Shown here: positions 40,600-48,496 of the stretch, one piece after another
Position numbering within the stretch: position 1 is the first letter of the stretch
How the letters are laid out: each line of letters opens with the position of its first letter
From: Anaerolineae bacterium
GTDB taxonomy: Bacteria > Chloroflexota > Anaerolineae > Aggregatilineales > Phototrophicaceae
DNA length: 64,000 bases
Assembly (NCBI GenBank): GCA_022823945.1
Contig: JAJEBK010000036.1
Span: 1 to 64,000 of the forward strand
Direction: 5' to 3'
Made by a program: the position numbers and the translations under genes
The notes under the pieces: model-generated
The model's database searches: none
Told to the model about the DNA's origin: nothing
The model's input: only the letters and a program-made list of their open reading frames with translations

Positions 40600-41460
40600 A
40601 TGATGCAATTCGGCGTTGTTTTCCCACAAACGCAGCTTGGCGCAGACCCGCATGTCCTGCGCGACTTTGTCCAGGCGGTCGAGGGCATGGGCTATCATCA
40701 TCTGCTGGCTTATGACCATGTGCTGGGCGCAAACCCCGACCGGCCAGGCTGGGATGGCCGCCGTCCCTACACCTACAATGACATGTTTCACGAGCCGTTC
40801 ACGCTTTTCAGCTGGATGGCGGCATTCACGCGGCGCATCGGTTTCATGACCGGCGTGCTGATTCTTCCCCAGCGCCAGACGGCTTTGGTGGCCAAGCAAG
40901 CCGCGCAGGTCGATCTGCTTTCGGGCGGGCGGCTGCGGCTGGGCATCGGCGTGGGCTGGAACGAGGTCGAATACACCTGCCTGGGCGAAGATTTTTCCAC
41001 TCGCGGCGCGCGCGTCGAAGAGCAAATGCACATCCTGCGCCAGTTGTGGACGCGCGACCTGGTCAATATCCGCGGGCGCTTTGATACGATTGACGATGCT
41101 GGCATCAACCCGCTGCCACCCCAACAGCCCATCCCCATTTGGATCGGCGGGACGGCTGATGTCGTGCTGCGGCGGGCGGCGCGGCTCAGTGATGGCTATA
41201 TCGCTGGCTCTGGCGACCCGGCCAAGTCGAAAGCCTCCATCGAGCGCTATTGGCAGCATGCCGAAGACTGCGGACGTCGCGAGGCGATCGGCTTGCATGC
41301 GCGGCTGGTCACCGAAAGCGCCGACGAAAGCCAATGGGAAGGATTCGTGCGCGGCTGGGGCGAGCTGGGCGCGACCGAAATCGCCATTTATCCACACGGC
41401 GAGCAACTGGAAGATTATCTGGCGCGGCTCGACCGCTTCCGGCTGATGTTCGGCATGTAG
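40600..41460 (+). CDS. LLM-class oxidoreductase, probably F420-dependent
   Basis: The 286-residue luciferase-like monooxygenase-family barrel begins MQFGVVFPQTQLGADPHVLR, with the middle block KQAAQVDLLSGGRLRLGIGVGWNEVEY. This sequence pattern is typical of the F420-type subgroup. Such enzymes use reduced F420 or FMN for oxidations or reductions; substrate unknown. GGAGG stands just before tandem ATGs (40600 and 40603). The next gene starts 18 bp later. Confidence 0.85.
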   Translation: MMQFGVVFPQTQLGADPHVLRDFVQAVEGMGYHHLLAYDHVLGANPDRPGWDGRRPYTYNDMFHEPFTLFSWMAAFTRRIGFMTGVLILPQRQTALVAKQAAQVDLLSGGRLRLGIGVGWNEVEYTCLGEDFSTRGARVEEQMHILRQLWTRDLVNIRGRFDTIDDAGINPLPPQQPIPIWIGGTADVVLRRAARLSDGYIAGSGDPAKSKASIERYWQHAEDCGRREAIGLHARLVTESADESQWEGFVRGWGELGATEIAIYPHGEQLEDYLARLDRFRLMFGM

Positions 41461-41478
41461 AGCGCGTTGCTCTCATCC

Positions 41479-44022
41479 ATGAGCGCCATCCTGCGTTTAT
41501 CTCTGCGCACGATTAGCCGCAGTCTTTTTCAGAGCGTCATGTGTGTGCTGGGCGTGGCGCTGGGCGTGGGTGTGGTCGTCGCCATCGATATCGCCAATGA
41601 ATCGGCCAGCCGCGCCTTTACTTTGAGCAGCGAAAGCCTGGTCGGACGGGCAACGCATCAGATCATCGGCGGTCCCAACGGCTTCGATTCGGCATTTTAT
41701 ACGCGCCTGCGCCGGGAGCTGGGCATCCAGAAAAGCGCGCCAGTCGTCAGTGAATACGCGCGCGTGCAGAGCAGCGATCGACCGCTGCGTTTGCTAGGCA
41801 TCGACCTGCTGGCAGAACAGCCATTTCGCAGTTATCTGGCGGGCGAAGACGAGGCGCTGGATATCCTTGCGCTGACCAGCCTGATGACAGAGCCGGGCGC
41901 AGTCATTCTCAGCGAGTCGCTGGCCGCCGAGCTGGGTCTGGCGCGCGGCGATTGGATGCAGATCAGCGCCGGTGGACGCTTCAACGAGGCGCGGCTGGTG
42001 GGCATCCTGCTGCCTGACGACGGAGCCAGCCGTCAGGGACTGGACGACCTCATCATCAGCGATATCTCCACAGCGCAGGAGATGGTCGGTTTGCCCGGGC
42101 GCTTGAGTCGCATTGATTTGATCCTGGACGCCGATGAGATTGAGTCCTTGTCTGCCGCTCTGCCGACCGGCTTGCAGTTGGTCGATGTCAAGCAGGAAAA
42201 CTCGCTCGACCAGATGATCGCCGCATTCGAACTGAACCTGCAAGCGATGAGCTGGCTGGCGTTGGTGGTGGGCGTTTTTCTCATATACAACACGATCAGC
42301 TTCAGCGTGGTGCAGCGGCGTGAGGTATTGGGCATCATGCGTTCGCTGGGCGCGACGCGCATCCAGATCTTCCGCTTGATCTTGCTGGAAGCGCTGATAT
42401 TGGGCGTGGTGGGCACGGCGCTGGGCTTGGCGCTGGGTATCATTTTTGGCCGGGGGGCGCTGGCGCTGGTCAGCCAGACCATCAGCGATTTGTACTTCAG
42501 CGTGACTGTGCAACGCATCAGCATCGCGCCGGGGACTCTGTTGAAGGGCGGGGCTATCGGCATGGCAGCGAGTTTGCTGGCGGCGGCCTTGCCCAGCTGG
42601 GATGCTACGCGCACGCCCCCGGCCGGCGTCATGAAGCGCTCCAGCCAGGAAGTCGGCGCTCGGCAACGGCTGCCCCTCATCACCCTGGTTGCGGCGTTCT
42701 TGAATGGGCTGGGATTGCTGCTGCTGGCGGCGGGGCAGAGTCTGATATTGAGCTTCGGCGCGCTGATGTGCATCGTGGTTGGCGGCGCGCTCTTCACGCC
42801 TATTGGGCTGCTTGTCGCGTGCCGGCTGCTGGCTCCGTTCATGGGCAGCTTGTTTGGCGTGCTGGGCGGGCTGGCGGCGCGCGCTGTCATCCGTTCCTTG
42901 AGTCGCACGGCGGTGGCTGTTGCCGCGCTGACAATCGCCGTTAGCGTCATCGTGGGCATAAGCGCCATGATTGGCAGTTTTCGCCTGACCGTGGCCGACT
43001 GGCTGGCGACATCGCTGGGCGCGCAGGTGTATGTATCTCCGCCGCTTTTCGCGTCCAACAATGCCAGCGTGGATGTGTCGCAGCATATCAAGGCGATCGC
43101 AGAAGCCGCGCCCGGGGTGCGCGGGGTATCGTCGGCGCGCCATATCACCGTTCTCGCGCCCGATTATCCCGATCTGCCGCCGGTTAACCTGTTGGCTAGC
43201 GACTTTGATATCGCGGGAACAGGACGGCGCTTCAAATGGACGACTGCGCCAGCCGGAGAGCATCAGGCGACACTGGATGGCGGCGCAATCATGGTCAGCG
43301 AGCCATTCGCGCATCGGCGTGGCATCGACCAGTCCAACAACCGCCTCACTTTGCAAACCGAGCGCGGCGCTGTCGGGTTTGATGTCTTTGGAGTCTATTA
43401 CGATTACAGCACCGACCAGGGCAGCGTCTACATGGCGCGGCCTATTTACGACCGCTATTTCGACGACCCTTTCCTCAGCTCGCTGGGAATCTTCACTCAA
43501 CCGAACGCCGCTGTCGGCGAAGTAATTGACGAACTGCGCGCTCGCCTGGCTGATTACGACTTGCTGGTGCAAGACAATGCCAGCTTGCGAAACGGCGCGT
43601 TGGAAGTTTTCGACCGTACATTTTCCATCACGGTGGCTTTGCGCTTGCTGACGACGCTGGTGGCTTTCATCGGCATCTTGTCCGCGTTGATGTCGCTGCA
43701 ACTGGAGCAGGCGCGCGAATATGGGGTGATGCGGGCGACGGGCATGACAGCGCCCCAATTGACGCGCTTCGCCTTGCTGCAGACAGGGCTGATGGGGCTA
43801 GTGGCTGGCGTGTTGGCGCTGCCCATCGGCTTGGCGATGTCGCTAGTGCTGACTCATGTCATCAATCTGCGCAGTTTTGGCTGGACAATGCAATTTTCGC
43901 CCCAGCCCGAACATTTTGCCGAAGCCTTGGCTGTTGCGTTGATCGCCGCGCTGCTGGCCGGCGCCTATCCAGCCTGGCTGCTGGGCAGGTTGCAACCGGC
44001 CGAGGCGCTGCGCCGGGAGTAG
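41479..44022 (+). CDS. FtsX-like ABC transporter permease (large, two FtsX modules)
   Basis: The 847-residue membrane protein has an N-terminal span with a large outer MacB-type region, then three spans around SWLALVVGVFLIYNTISFSV. A second half has an AVIRSLSRTAVAVAALTIAV span, another outer domain and three terminal spans. QREVLGIMRSLGA and QAREYGVMRATGM are the FtsX signature loops. The family moves lipoproteins or lipids, or transmits force to the outside. No ATPase gene adjoins it. No ribosome site is evident at ATG 41479; a TTG at 41467 is the alternative. Confidence 0.85.
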   Translation: MSAILRLSLRTISRSLFQSVMCVLGVALGVGVVVAIDIANESASRAFTLSSESLVGRATHQIIGGPNGFDSAFYTRLRRELGIQKSAPVVSEYARVQSSDRPLRLLGIDLLAEQPFRSYLAGEDEALDILALTSLMTEPGAVILSESLAAELGLARGDWMQISAGGRFNEARLVGILLPDDGASRQGLDDLIISDISTAQEMVGLPGRLSRIDLILDADEIESLSAALPTGLQLVDVKQENSLDQMIAAFELNLQAMSWLALVVGVFLIYNTISFSVVQRREVLGIMRSLGATRIQIFRLILLEALILGVVGTALGLALGIIFGRGALALVSQTISDLYFSVTVQRISIAPGTLLKGGAIGMAASLLAAALPSWDATRTPPAGVMKRSSQEVGARQRLPLITLVAAFLNGLGLLLLAAGQSLILSFGALMCIVVGGALFTPIGLLVACRLLAPFMGSLFGVLGGLAARAVIRSLSRTAVAVAALTIAVSVIVGISAMIGSFRLTVADWLATSLGAQVYVSPPLFASNNASVDVSQHIKAIAEAAPGVRGVSSARHITVLAPDYPDLPPVNLLASDFDIAGTGRRFKWTTAPAGEHQATLDGGAIMVSEPFAHRRGIDQSNNRLTLQTERGAVGFDVFGVYYDYSTDQGSVYMARPIYDRYFDDPFLSSLGIFTQPNAAVGEVIDELRARLADYDLLVQDNASLRNGALEVFDRTFSITVALRLLTTLVAFIGILSALMSLQLEQAREYGVMRATGMTAPQLTRFALLQTGLMGLVAGVLALPIGLAMSLVLTHVINLRSFGWTMQFSPQPEHFAEALAVALIAALLAGAYPAWLLGRLQPAEALRRE

Positions 44023-44141
44023 GCTGGGTGGCATACGAATTGCCGGGGGACAACGTCACGCTGAGGAGACCGAGAATCGCGTTGCGCCTGGCACGCGTTG
44101 TGATACTGTTAGAGCAGACAAGCTACAGGCGGAGGCAAGAC

Positions 44142-45515
44142 ATGGGCACAAGCAAAATCTGTCTGACAATCGCGATCATGTTGCTCTTGGTTGCGCTGCC
44201 AAAAGCGCTGGCAGCCGATATCCAGTTGGGGGCAGATTGCACGCTGGCCGATGCCATCGCCGCTGCCAACAATGATGAAGCGGTTGGTGGCTGCGCGGCC
44301 GGCGCTGGCGGCGACACGATCCTGATGAGCGGGAATGTGTTGCTGGATCAGGAGCTGCCGGTCGTCAAGTCGGAGCTGACCATCAATGGCCAGGGACTAT
44401 ACTTTGTAAGCGGCGACAACCGCTTTCGCATCTTTCTGGTCGGTCCCGAAGGCAAGCTGACATTGAGCAATCTCACCTTGGCGCGTGGCCAGTCGCGGTC
44501 GGGCGGGGCGCTTTGTGGCAGTGCAGGCGGTGCGGATCGTTTTGGTGGTGCAGTCTGCAACCTGGGCGAACTGGTGATTTTGGACAGTCAATTCACGCTC
44601 AACGCGGCTGTCGCGGGCGGCGCGATCTACAGCCAGGCGGGTCTAGTGCGCATCAGCAGCAGCAGCTTCTCGGAAAATAGTGCAGCTGGCGATGGTGGCG
44701 CGCTGTATTTGCAAGAAGGCAGCCTGGGCATTCGTGGTGGCACATTTGTAGACAATGTCGCGGAGAACAATGGCGGCGCGATCTTCAGCCAAGATATCAA
44801 CATCGACATCCGTGATAGCAAGTTCCGTGGCAACCAGGCGCATGATGATGGCGGCGCAATTCACCCGAACGGCGGAGAAATTGACATCAGCGGCTCGGTC
44901 TTTGAAGACAACCTGACTGCCGATGACGGTGGCGCATTGCGTGTAAAAAGCAGCATCCTGCACATCAGCGGGTCGACTTTCAGCGGCAACCAGGCGGAAG
45001 ATGATGGCGGCGCGCTGCATAGCAACGGCGGCAGTTCGCGCATCAGCAACAGCACTTTCTATGAAAACAGCGCGACAAATGGCGGGGCGCTTTCCATTGC
45101 CGATGACGATTCCCTGATAAAACATGTCACGGTTGTCCACAACAACGCCAGTATGTTCGGTGGCGGCATCATGATCTGCTGCGAGACCGACGAAGATGCC
45201 GGCCGTCTCTTCCTGCGCCACAGCATCGTCGCGCGCAATGCCGGTGGGGATTGCGCGGTGAATGTCAGTGGCACGTTGGAAGATAGCAGTTACAACCTGA
45301 TAGGCGATGGCTCCTGCGCTGGTGCGCCTGTCGACCCACTGTTGGGCGAGCTGACACAGCCTTTGCAGGGCAGCCCTGCCTATTACCCACTGCCGCCCAA
45401 CAGCCCGGCCATTGATGCTGGCGATATCTACTTGTGCAGCCAAATCGACCAGATCGGCACTGCCCGTCCGCAAGGCGAAAGCTGCGATATCGGCGCGATC
45501 GAGTATGCGCAATAG
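44142..45515 (+). CDS. Secreted right-handed beta-helix repeat protein
   Basis: The 457-residue protein has a signal peptide (MGTSKICLTIAIMLLLVALP then KALA). Next is a CTLADAIAAANND segment like that of CSLREA-domain proteins. At least seven beta-helix turns follow with the pattern S-x-F-x-x-N-x-A-x-x-DGGAL, Ser/Gly/Asp-rich, giving a parallel beta-helix. The C-terminal SYNLIGDGS...DPLLGEL and PAIDAGD...CDIGAIE matches the end of pectate-lyase-like surface proteins. GGAGG precedes ATG 44142. It probably acts as an adhesin or binds polysaccharide. Confidence 0.8.
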   Translation: MGTSKICLTIAIMLLLVALPKALAADIQLGADCTLADAIAAANNDEAVGGCAAGAGGDTILMSGNVLLDQELPVVKSELTINGQGLYFVSGDNRFRIFLVGPEGKLTLSNLTLARGQSRSGGALCGSAGGADRFGGAVCNLGELVILDSQFTLNAAVAGGAIYSQAGLVRISSSSFSENSAAGDGGALYLQEGSLGIRGGTFVDNVAENNGGAIFSQDINIDIRDSKFRGNQAHDDGGAIHPNGGEIDISGSVFEDNLTADDGGALRVKSSILHISGSTFSGNQAEDDGGALHSNGGSSRISNSTFYENSATNGGALSIADDDSLIKHVTVVHNNASMFGGGIMICCETDEDAGRLFLRHSIVARNAGGDCAVNVSGTLEDSSYNLIGDGSCAGAPVDPLLGELTQPLQGSPAYYPLPPNSPAIDAGDIYLCSQIDQIGTARPQGESCDIGAIEYAQ

Positions 45516-45562
45516 GCGGAATGGCAAAACTTTGCGCTAGCTTTGAATATCTGGGCGACCTA

Positions 45563-45589
45563 TTGCTGCGCGCGCCGCTCTGCTACAAT
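45563..45589 (+). promoter_or_regulatory. Promoter giving a leaderless transcript for the 45598 gene
   Basis: The extended -10 TGCTACAAT ends 8 bases before the ATG. A TTGCTG with a 15-base spacer is a weak -35. No Shine-Dalgarno site lies before the ATG. Confidence 0.55.
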
Positions 45590-45597
45590 GCAGCGCC

Positions 45598-46356
45598 ATG
45601 CCAACGCCCTTCAGTCACCTCAAACACGCCCAATGCTTGCTCGTTGATGCGCAGTTGCCAGCCAACATGCGCAGCCTCGTACAGCAGCAGCGACCATCCT
45701 TCCAACTGGGCTGCATCATCGCCGATGCGCGTGTTACGGGTGGCATCGGGCGCGAACTAACGCATTTCTATCAACTCGGCGAGCCCATCACCGAACGTCC
45801 CTGGCGCGCGATGTTTTTGCATTATCCACAGCTCGCGCAGGCAAGAGACAACGCGCATCTGGCATTCCTGGCTGGCTATGTCGCTCACCTGGCGCTGGAC
45901 GAATTCTGGGCGGAAAATATGGTGCGCCCGCACTTTTGGGGGCGCGAATGGGATGTCAGACACAAGCGCGACAAGCTATTCGCCTTGCATCTCATCCTCA
46001 CAGTCATGGACGAGCGCGACCAGGCCGAGCTGCATGCCTGGCAAGCCGACAGCCTGGCGCAGTGCCAGCCGCATGCTTGGCTGCCTTTCTTGAGCGACGA
46101 CATCCTGCGCGACTGGCGCGACTTTGTCTCCCGACAACTCGCCCCCGGCGGCCAGAGCCAGACCCTGCGCATTTTCAGTCGGCGGCTGGGCTGCGATGTG
46201 GCGACTTTGCGTGACGTGCTGGATGATCCTGCGCAGTTGCACGAGCATCTGTGGCGGCATATTGCCCCGAGCCTGCTGGCCGAGGTCGAAGCGCGCGCTT
46301 ATGCCTATACCCGCCAGCAGCTCGTCTTTTACCTGCGCGAATTCGCTGGTTTTTGA
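45598..46356 (+). CDS. Zinc-dependent phospholipase C-like protein
   Basis: The 252-residue helical protein resembles the zinc-dependent phospholipase C/S1-P1 nuclease-type family. It starts MPTPFSHLKHAQCLL with an early His. It then has LGCIIADARV, TGGIGRELTHFYQ and AGYVAHLALDEFWAENM, which supply His, Asp and Glu ligands. No signal peptide. In other Chloroflexota, proteins of this look are annotated simply as members of this family; a true lipase activity is not shown. The transcript is predicted to be leaderless. Confidence 0.65.
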   Translation: MPTPFSHLKHAQCLLVDAQLPANMRSLVQQQRPSFQLGCIIADARVTGGIGRELTHFYQLGEPITERPWRAMFLHYPQLAQARDNAHLAFLAGYVAHLALDEFWAENMVRPHFWGREWDVRHKRDKLFALHLILTVMDERDQAELHAWQADSLAQCQPHAWLPFLSDDILRDWRDFVSRQLAPGGQSQTLRIFSRRLGCDVATLRDVLDDPAQLHEHLWRHIAPSLLAEVEARAYAYTRQQLVFYLREFAGF

Positions 46357-46454
46357 GCGCTGCGCCCATTTCTGCTACAGTTAGACTGCACAGCATCAGT
46401 TGTCTCGGTGCCGTCTCTGTGCATGTGGTCCAAGCCGCAAAGGAAGGGTGTCTT

Positions 46455-46997
46455 TTGCGCCGCGCCAGCCAACAAGTCATCGCCGCCTCGCCCGCGGATC
46501 TCAACAGCAACCGGCTGGGATTGCTCAGCCAGGCGCAGTTGGGCTCGCTGCACGAGCAGCTGGCGGATTTTCAGGCGCGCACCGCGCAATTTGTCCGTCG
46601 CTCGCTGGTGATTTCGCTGGGGCTGACCATCGGCGTGGTGGCGCTGACTTTCGTGCGCGTGCTGGCGCTACCCATCGCGCTGGGCATTGAGGCTTTGGTG
46701 GTTGGCGTCATGCTGTTTTTCGCCGCCGACTGCAACCGCTTCGTGCAAGCGCTGGAGCTGGATCGCGAGGCGGAGACCGTGCGCATCGTCAAAGGGCGCA
46801 CCAGCCGCCACACCTTGCGCACGCACCCCTTCTACTGCACATTGCGCATTGAACTGCAGACTTACAAGCTGCTGGATGCCGAGCTGGCGCGGCAATTCAC
46901 TACTGGCGCACTCTATCAATTTTATGTTCTGCCGCATACCCACCTCATCGTCGCGGCCGAAAGTATTGATGAGCCGGTCGGCGCGCTCTTTCGTTAG
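46455..46997 (+). CDS. Hypothetical membrane protein
   Basis: A 180-residue protein with two adjacent transmembrane spans (LVISLGLTIGVVALTFVRVL and ALGIEALVVGVMLFFAA). These are followed by a soluble part (DREAETVRIVKGRTSRHTLR) of beta character. TTG 46455 is taken as the start because AAGGAAGGG lies 6 bp upstream; the frame runs further but overlaps the previous gene. It ends over the 3' end of the convergent LexA-like gene by 53 bp. Confidence 0.55.
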   Translation: MRRASQQVIAASPADLNSNRLGLLSQAQLGSLHEQLADFQARTAQFVRRSLVISLGLTIGVVALTFVRVLALPIALGIEALVVGVMLFFAADCNRFVQALELDREAETVRIVKGRTSRHTLRTHPFYCTLRIELQTYKLLDAELARQFTTGALYQFYVLPHTHLIVAAESIDEPVGALFR

Positions 46998-47226
46998 CGG
47001 CGACCTGGTCACAATTGCGCAGCAGGCGGATGCTGCGGGCATTGCCATGATACCGCTCGATCCAGCCCCACTTTTCCAGTTTGTCCAGGTGGCGGATGAC
47101 GCCGGAGTTGGATTTGAAACCGGTGGCGGCGGCGATCTCGTGCAGCGCGGGCGGAAAACCATATTGGCGAATGTAGCGGCAAATGAAGTTGAAGATGCTG
47201 CGGCTGCGGTTGTCGCGGTATGTCAT
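46945..47226 (-). CDS. Stand-alone LexA-type winged-helix DNA-binding protein
   Basis: The 93-residue protein corresponds to the LexA N-terminal DNA-binding domain alone. Its pattern is IFNFICRYIRQYGFPPALHE, IAAATGFKSNSGVIRHLDKL and EKWGWIERYHGNARSIRLL. The protease/dimerisation domain (with catalytic Ser and Lys) is absent; the protein ends shortly after the winged helix with a basic tail. AAGG lies upstream of ATG. A palindromic LexA-like box in its promoter (47298-47313) suggests it, or a full-length LexA elsewhere, controls it. Confidence 0.75.
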   Translation of the reverse strand: MTYRDNRSRSIFNFICRYIRQYGFPPALHEIAAATGFKSNSGVIRHLDKLEKWGWIERYHGNARSIRLLRNCDQVAANERARRPAHQYFRPRR

Positions 47227-47288
47227 GTTGAAAGAGCCTTTCTTGTGTCCAGTCGGATGGGTGGCGGGTACTTCCCCACTGGCAGTAT

Positions 47289-47318
47289 AGCATAAAATAG
47301 AACATTTGTTCTAGTCAA
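47289..47318 (-). promoter_or_regulatory. Promoter of the LexA-like gene
   Basis: On the minus strand TTGACT, 18 bases, TATGCT. The spacer is occupied by the 16-bp SOS-like palindrome. A TATACT further downstream lies too far from the -35 to pair with it. Confidence 0.6.
47298..47313. promoter_or_regulatory. LexA-like operator (SOS box)
   Basis: TAGAACATTTGTTCTA has perfect 7-bp arms TAGAACA/TGTTCTA. The GAAC-N4-GTTC core agrees with SOS boxes of Gram-positive and related bacteria. It sits between the -35 and -10 boxes of the LexA-like gene, a repression position. Confidence 0.7.
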
Positions 47319-47356
47319 TTCAGATGAAATGCGCAGATCGTGAGACTTCCGGGAAT

Positions 47357-47590
47357 TCAGACAGGACCGCTCACTTTGTCAGTCTGCCGCTCCAGCCACC
47401 ACAGCAGGCCATAAGTCGCCATGACAGCCAGCAGCGGTGTCACCATGACGCGGGCGCGGGTGTCTATGCCAGAAGGTGAAGAAGAGCAGCGTGCCAATCA
47501 CGAAGTAGGCGCTGGGCAGCAGCGCAGTTTGCCATGCCATCCGCAGAGTTGCTTTGTTTGAGCGCAACGGATATGCCAGCGAGTCAGTGC
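47357..47590 (-). pseudogene. C-terminal remnant of a membrane glycosyltransferase-like gene
   Basis: On the minus strand one frame reads MAWQTALLPSAYFVIGTLLF and FTFWH. The next frame then continues IDTRARVMVTPLLAVMATYG and LLWWLERQTDKVSGPV to a stop at 47357. Joined by one frameshift this looks like the end of a multispan GT39-type mannosyltransferase or similar protein. No upstream part remains. Confidence 0.55.
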
Positions 47591-47598
47591 CTTGCTTC

Positions 47599-47910
47599 TT
47601 ACAGTCGCGCTTCTGTTGCGGGTGTGATTGTGGGCGAAAACAAAGCGCCGTCGTTTGCGAGGAATTCCAGCGCATCGTAGTGGTTCCCGACTCCGTTGTC
47701 ATCGCCGTATCCGACGCGGCAGTCGTTCAGCTTCTCGACGCCATATCGGTCTAATGCCGCGCGCAGCAGGTTCAGAAACTCTTCCAGGTTTGCCGACTGG
47801 ATTTGGGTTGGTTCGAGTTCAATGTAGCGGCGTTCCACCAGCTTGCCGTATTCGTATCCGCTGAAGGTGAGACCGCCGGGCTCGAATAGGACATACCGAC
47901 TTGTCTTCAT
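47599..47910 (-). CDS. Small paralogous protein 3 of 3 (tandem family)
   Basis: The 103-residue protein starts MKTSRYVLFEPGGLTFSGYE and matches its two upstream neighbours in the layout RYxLFxxGG, GYxYGK, ExRY and RVGYxDDxGVGxxY. It is the most divergent and has an extra C-terminal tail (ANDGALFSPTITPATEARL). Last gene of the pepF-HEPN-like-triplet transcript. No known family was recognised. The frame extends upstream but that part is antisense shadow of its neighbour. Confidence 0.75.
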   Translation of the reverse strand: MKTSRYVLFEPGGLTFSGYEYGKLVERRYIELEPTQIQSANLEEFLNLLRAALDRYGVEKLNDCRVGYGDDNGVGNHYDALEFLANDGALFSPTITPATEARL

Positions 47911-47944
47911 AATTGAGAATTGCCTCGACTTGGCAAGACCAGCG

Positions 47945-48214
47945 CTAGGCAGTCTGCGGCTGCAAGTCAATGAACTCCCTCCAGCTGTAGTACTTGCCGA
48001 CGCCCTCGTCATCGACATAGCCAATGCGGATCTGCCCCAGTTCGTCGTTGGTGAAGCGTTGGTCCTCAACGATAGCAATGAAGTCGTCTCGATTTGGCGC
48101 GGCAATGTCAGTGCGGATGATATCAAAATAGCGTACTTCGACGGGCTTGCCATAGCTGTAGCCGCGCACTTTTCGCCCCGCGCCTTCAAAGAGTACATAC
48201 TGCTTTTTCTTCAT
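47945..48214 (-). CDS. Small paralogous protein 2 of 3 (tandem family)
   Basis: The 89-residue soluble protein, MKKKQYVLFEGAGRKVRGYS onward, has YGKPVEVRYFD, a helical DDFIAIVEDQRFTNDELGQI stretch and IGYVDDEGVGKYYSWREFID then LQPQTA. It shares the whole layout with the upstream paralog (48224-48496), including the C-terminal xxQPQ. Predicted as beta strands, a helix and a short beta hairpin. Function unknown; tandem small paralogs after a putative HEPN nuclease suggest antitoxin or immunity roles, which is inference. Confidence 0.8.
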   Translation of the reverse strand: MKKKQYVLFEGAGRKVRGYSYGKPVEVRYFDIIRTDIAAPNRDDFIAIVEDQRFTNDELGQIRIGYVDDEGVGKYYSWREFIDLQPQTA

Positions 48215-48223
48215 TTTGCTCGC

Positions 48224-48496
48224 TCAGTCGATTTGCGGTTGCATGTCCAAGAACTCTGGCCAGTCGTAAAACAAGCCAACATTTTTTTCGTCTACATAGC
48301 CTACGCGCAGTTCCTCAAGCTGCTCGCCCGATAGTTGCAACTCCACTACCTGCTGGATAAAATCGTCGCGGTCGGTCGATTCGACGCCGGTTGGCACGAC
48401 ATCCAGGTAACGAATCTCGGTCAACTTTCCGTTGGCGTATCCACGCACAACCCGCCCTCCTGGTTTGAAGAGCGCGTATCGTCGGTTGATGATCAT
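48224..48496 (-). CDS. Small paralogous protein 1 of 3 (tandem family)
   Basis: The 90-residue acidic soluble protein reads MIINRRYALFKPGGRVVRGY, ANGKLTEIRYLD, TDRDDFIQQVVELQLSGEQL, EELRVGYVDEKNVGLFYDWP and EFLDMQPQID. Its ATG overlaps the stop of the HEPN-like gene (ATGA), so the two are translationally coupled, a common toxin-antitoxin arrangement. Stop to the next start is 9 bp. The frame is open upstream to 48538, but that lies inside the HEPN-like gene. Confidence 0.8.
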   Translation of the reverse strand: MIINRRYALFKPGGRVVRGYANGKLTEIRYLDVVPTGVESTDRDDFIQQVVELQLSGEQLEELRVGYVDEKNVGLFYDWPEFLDMQPQID

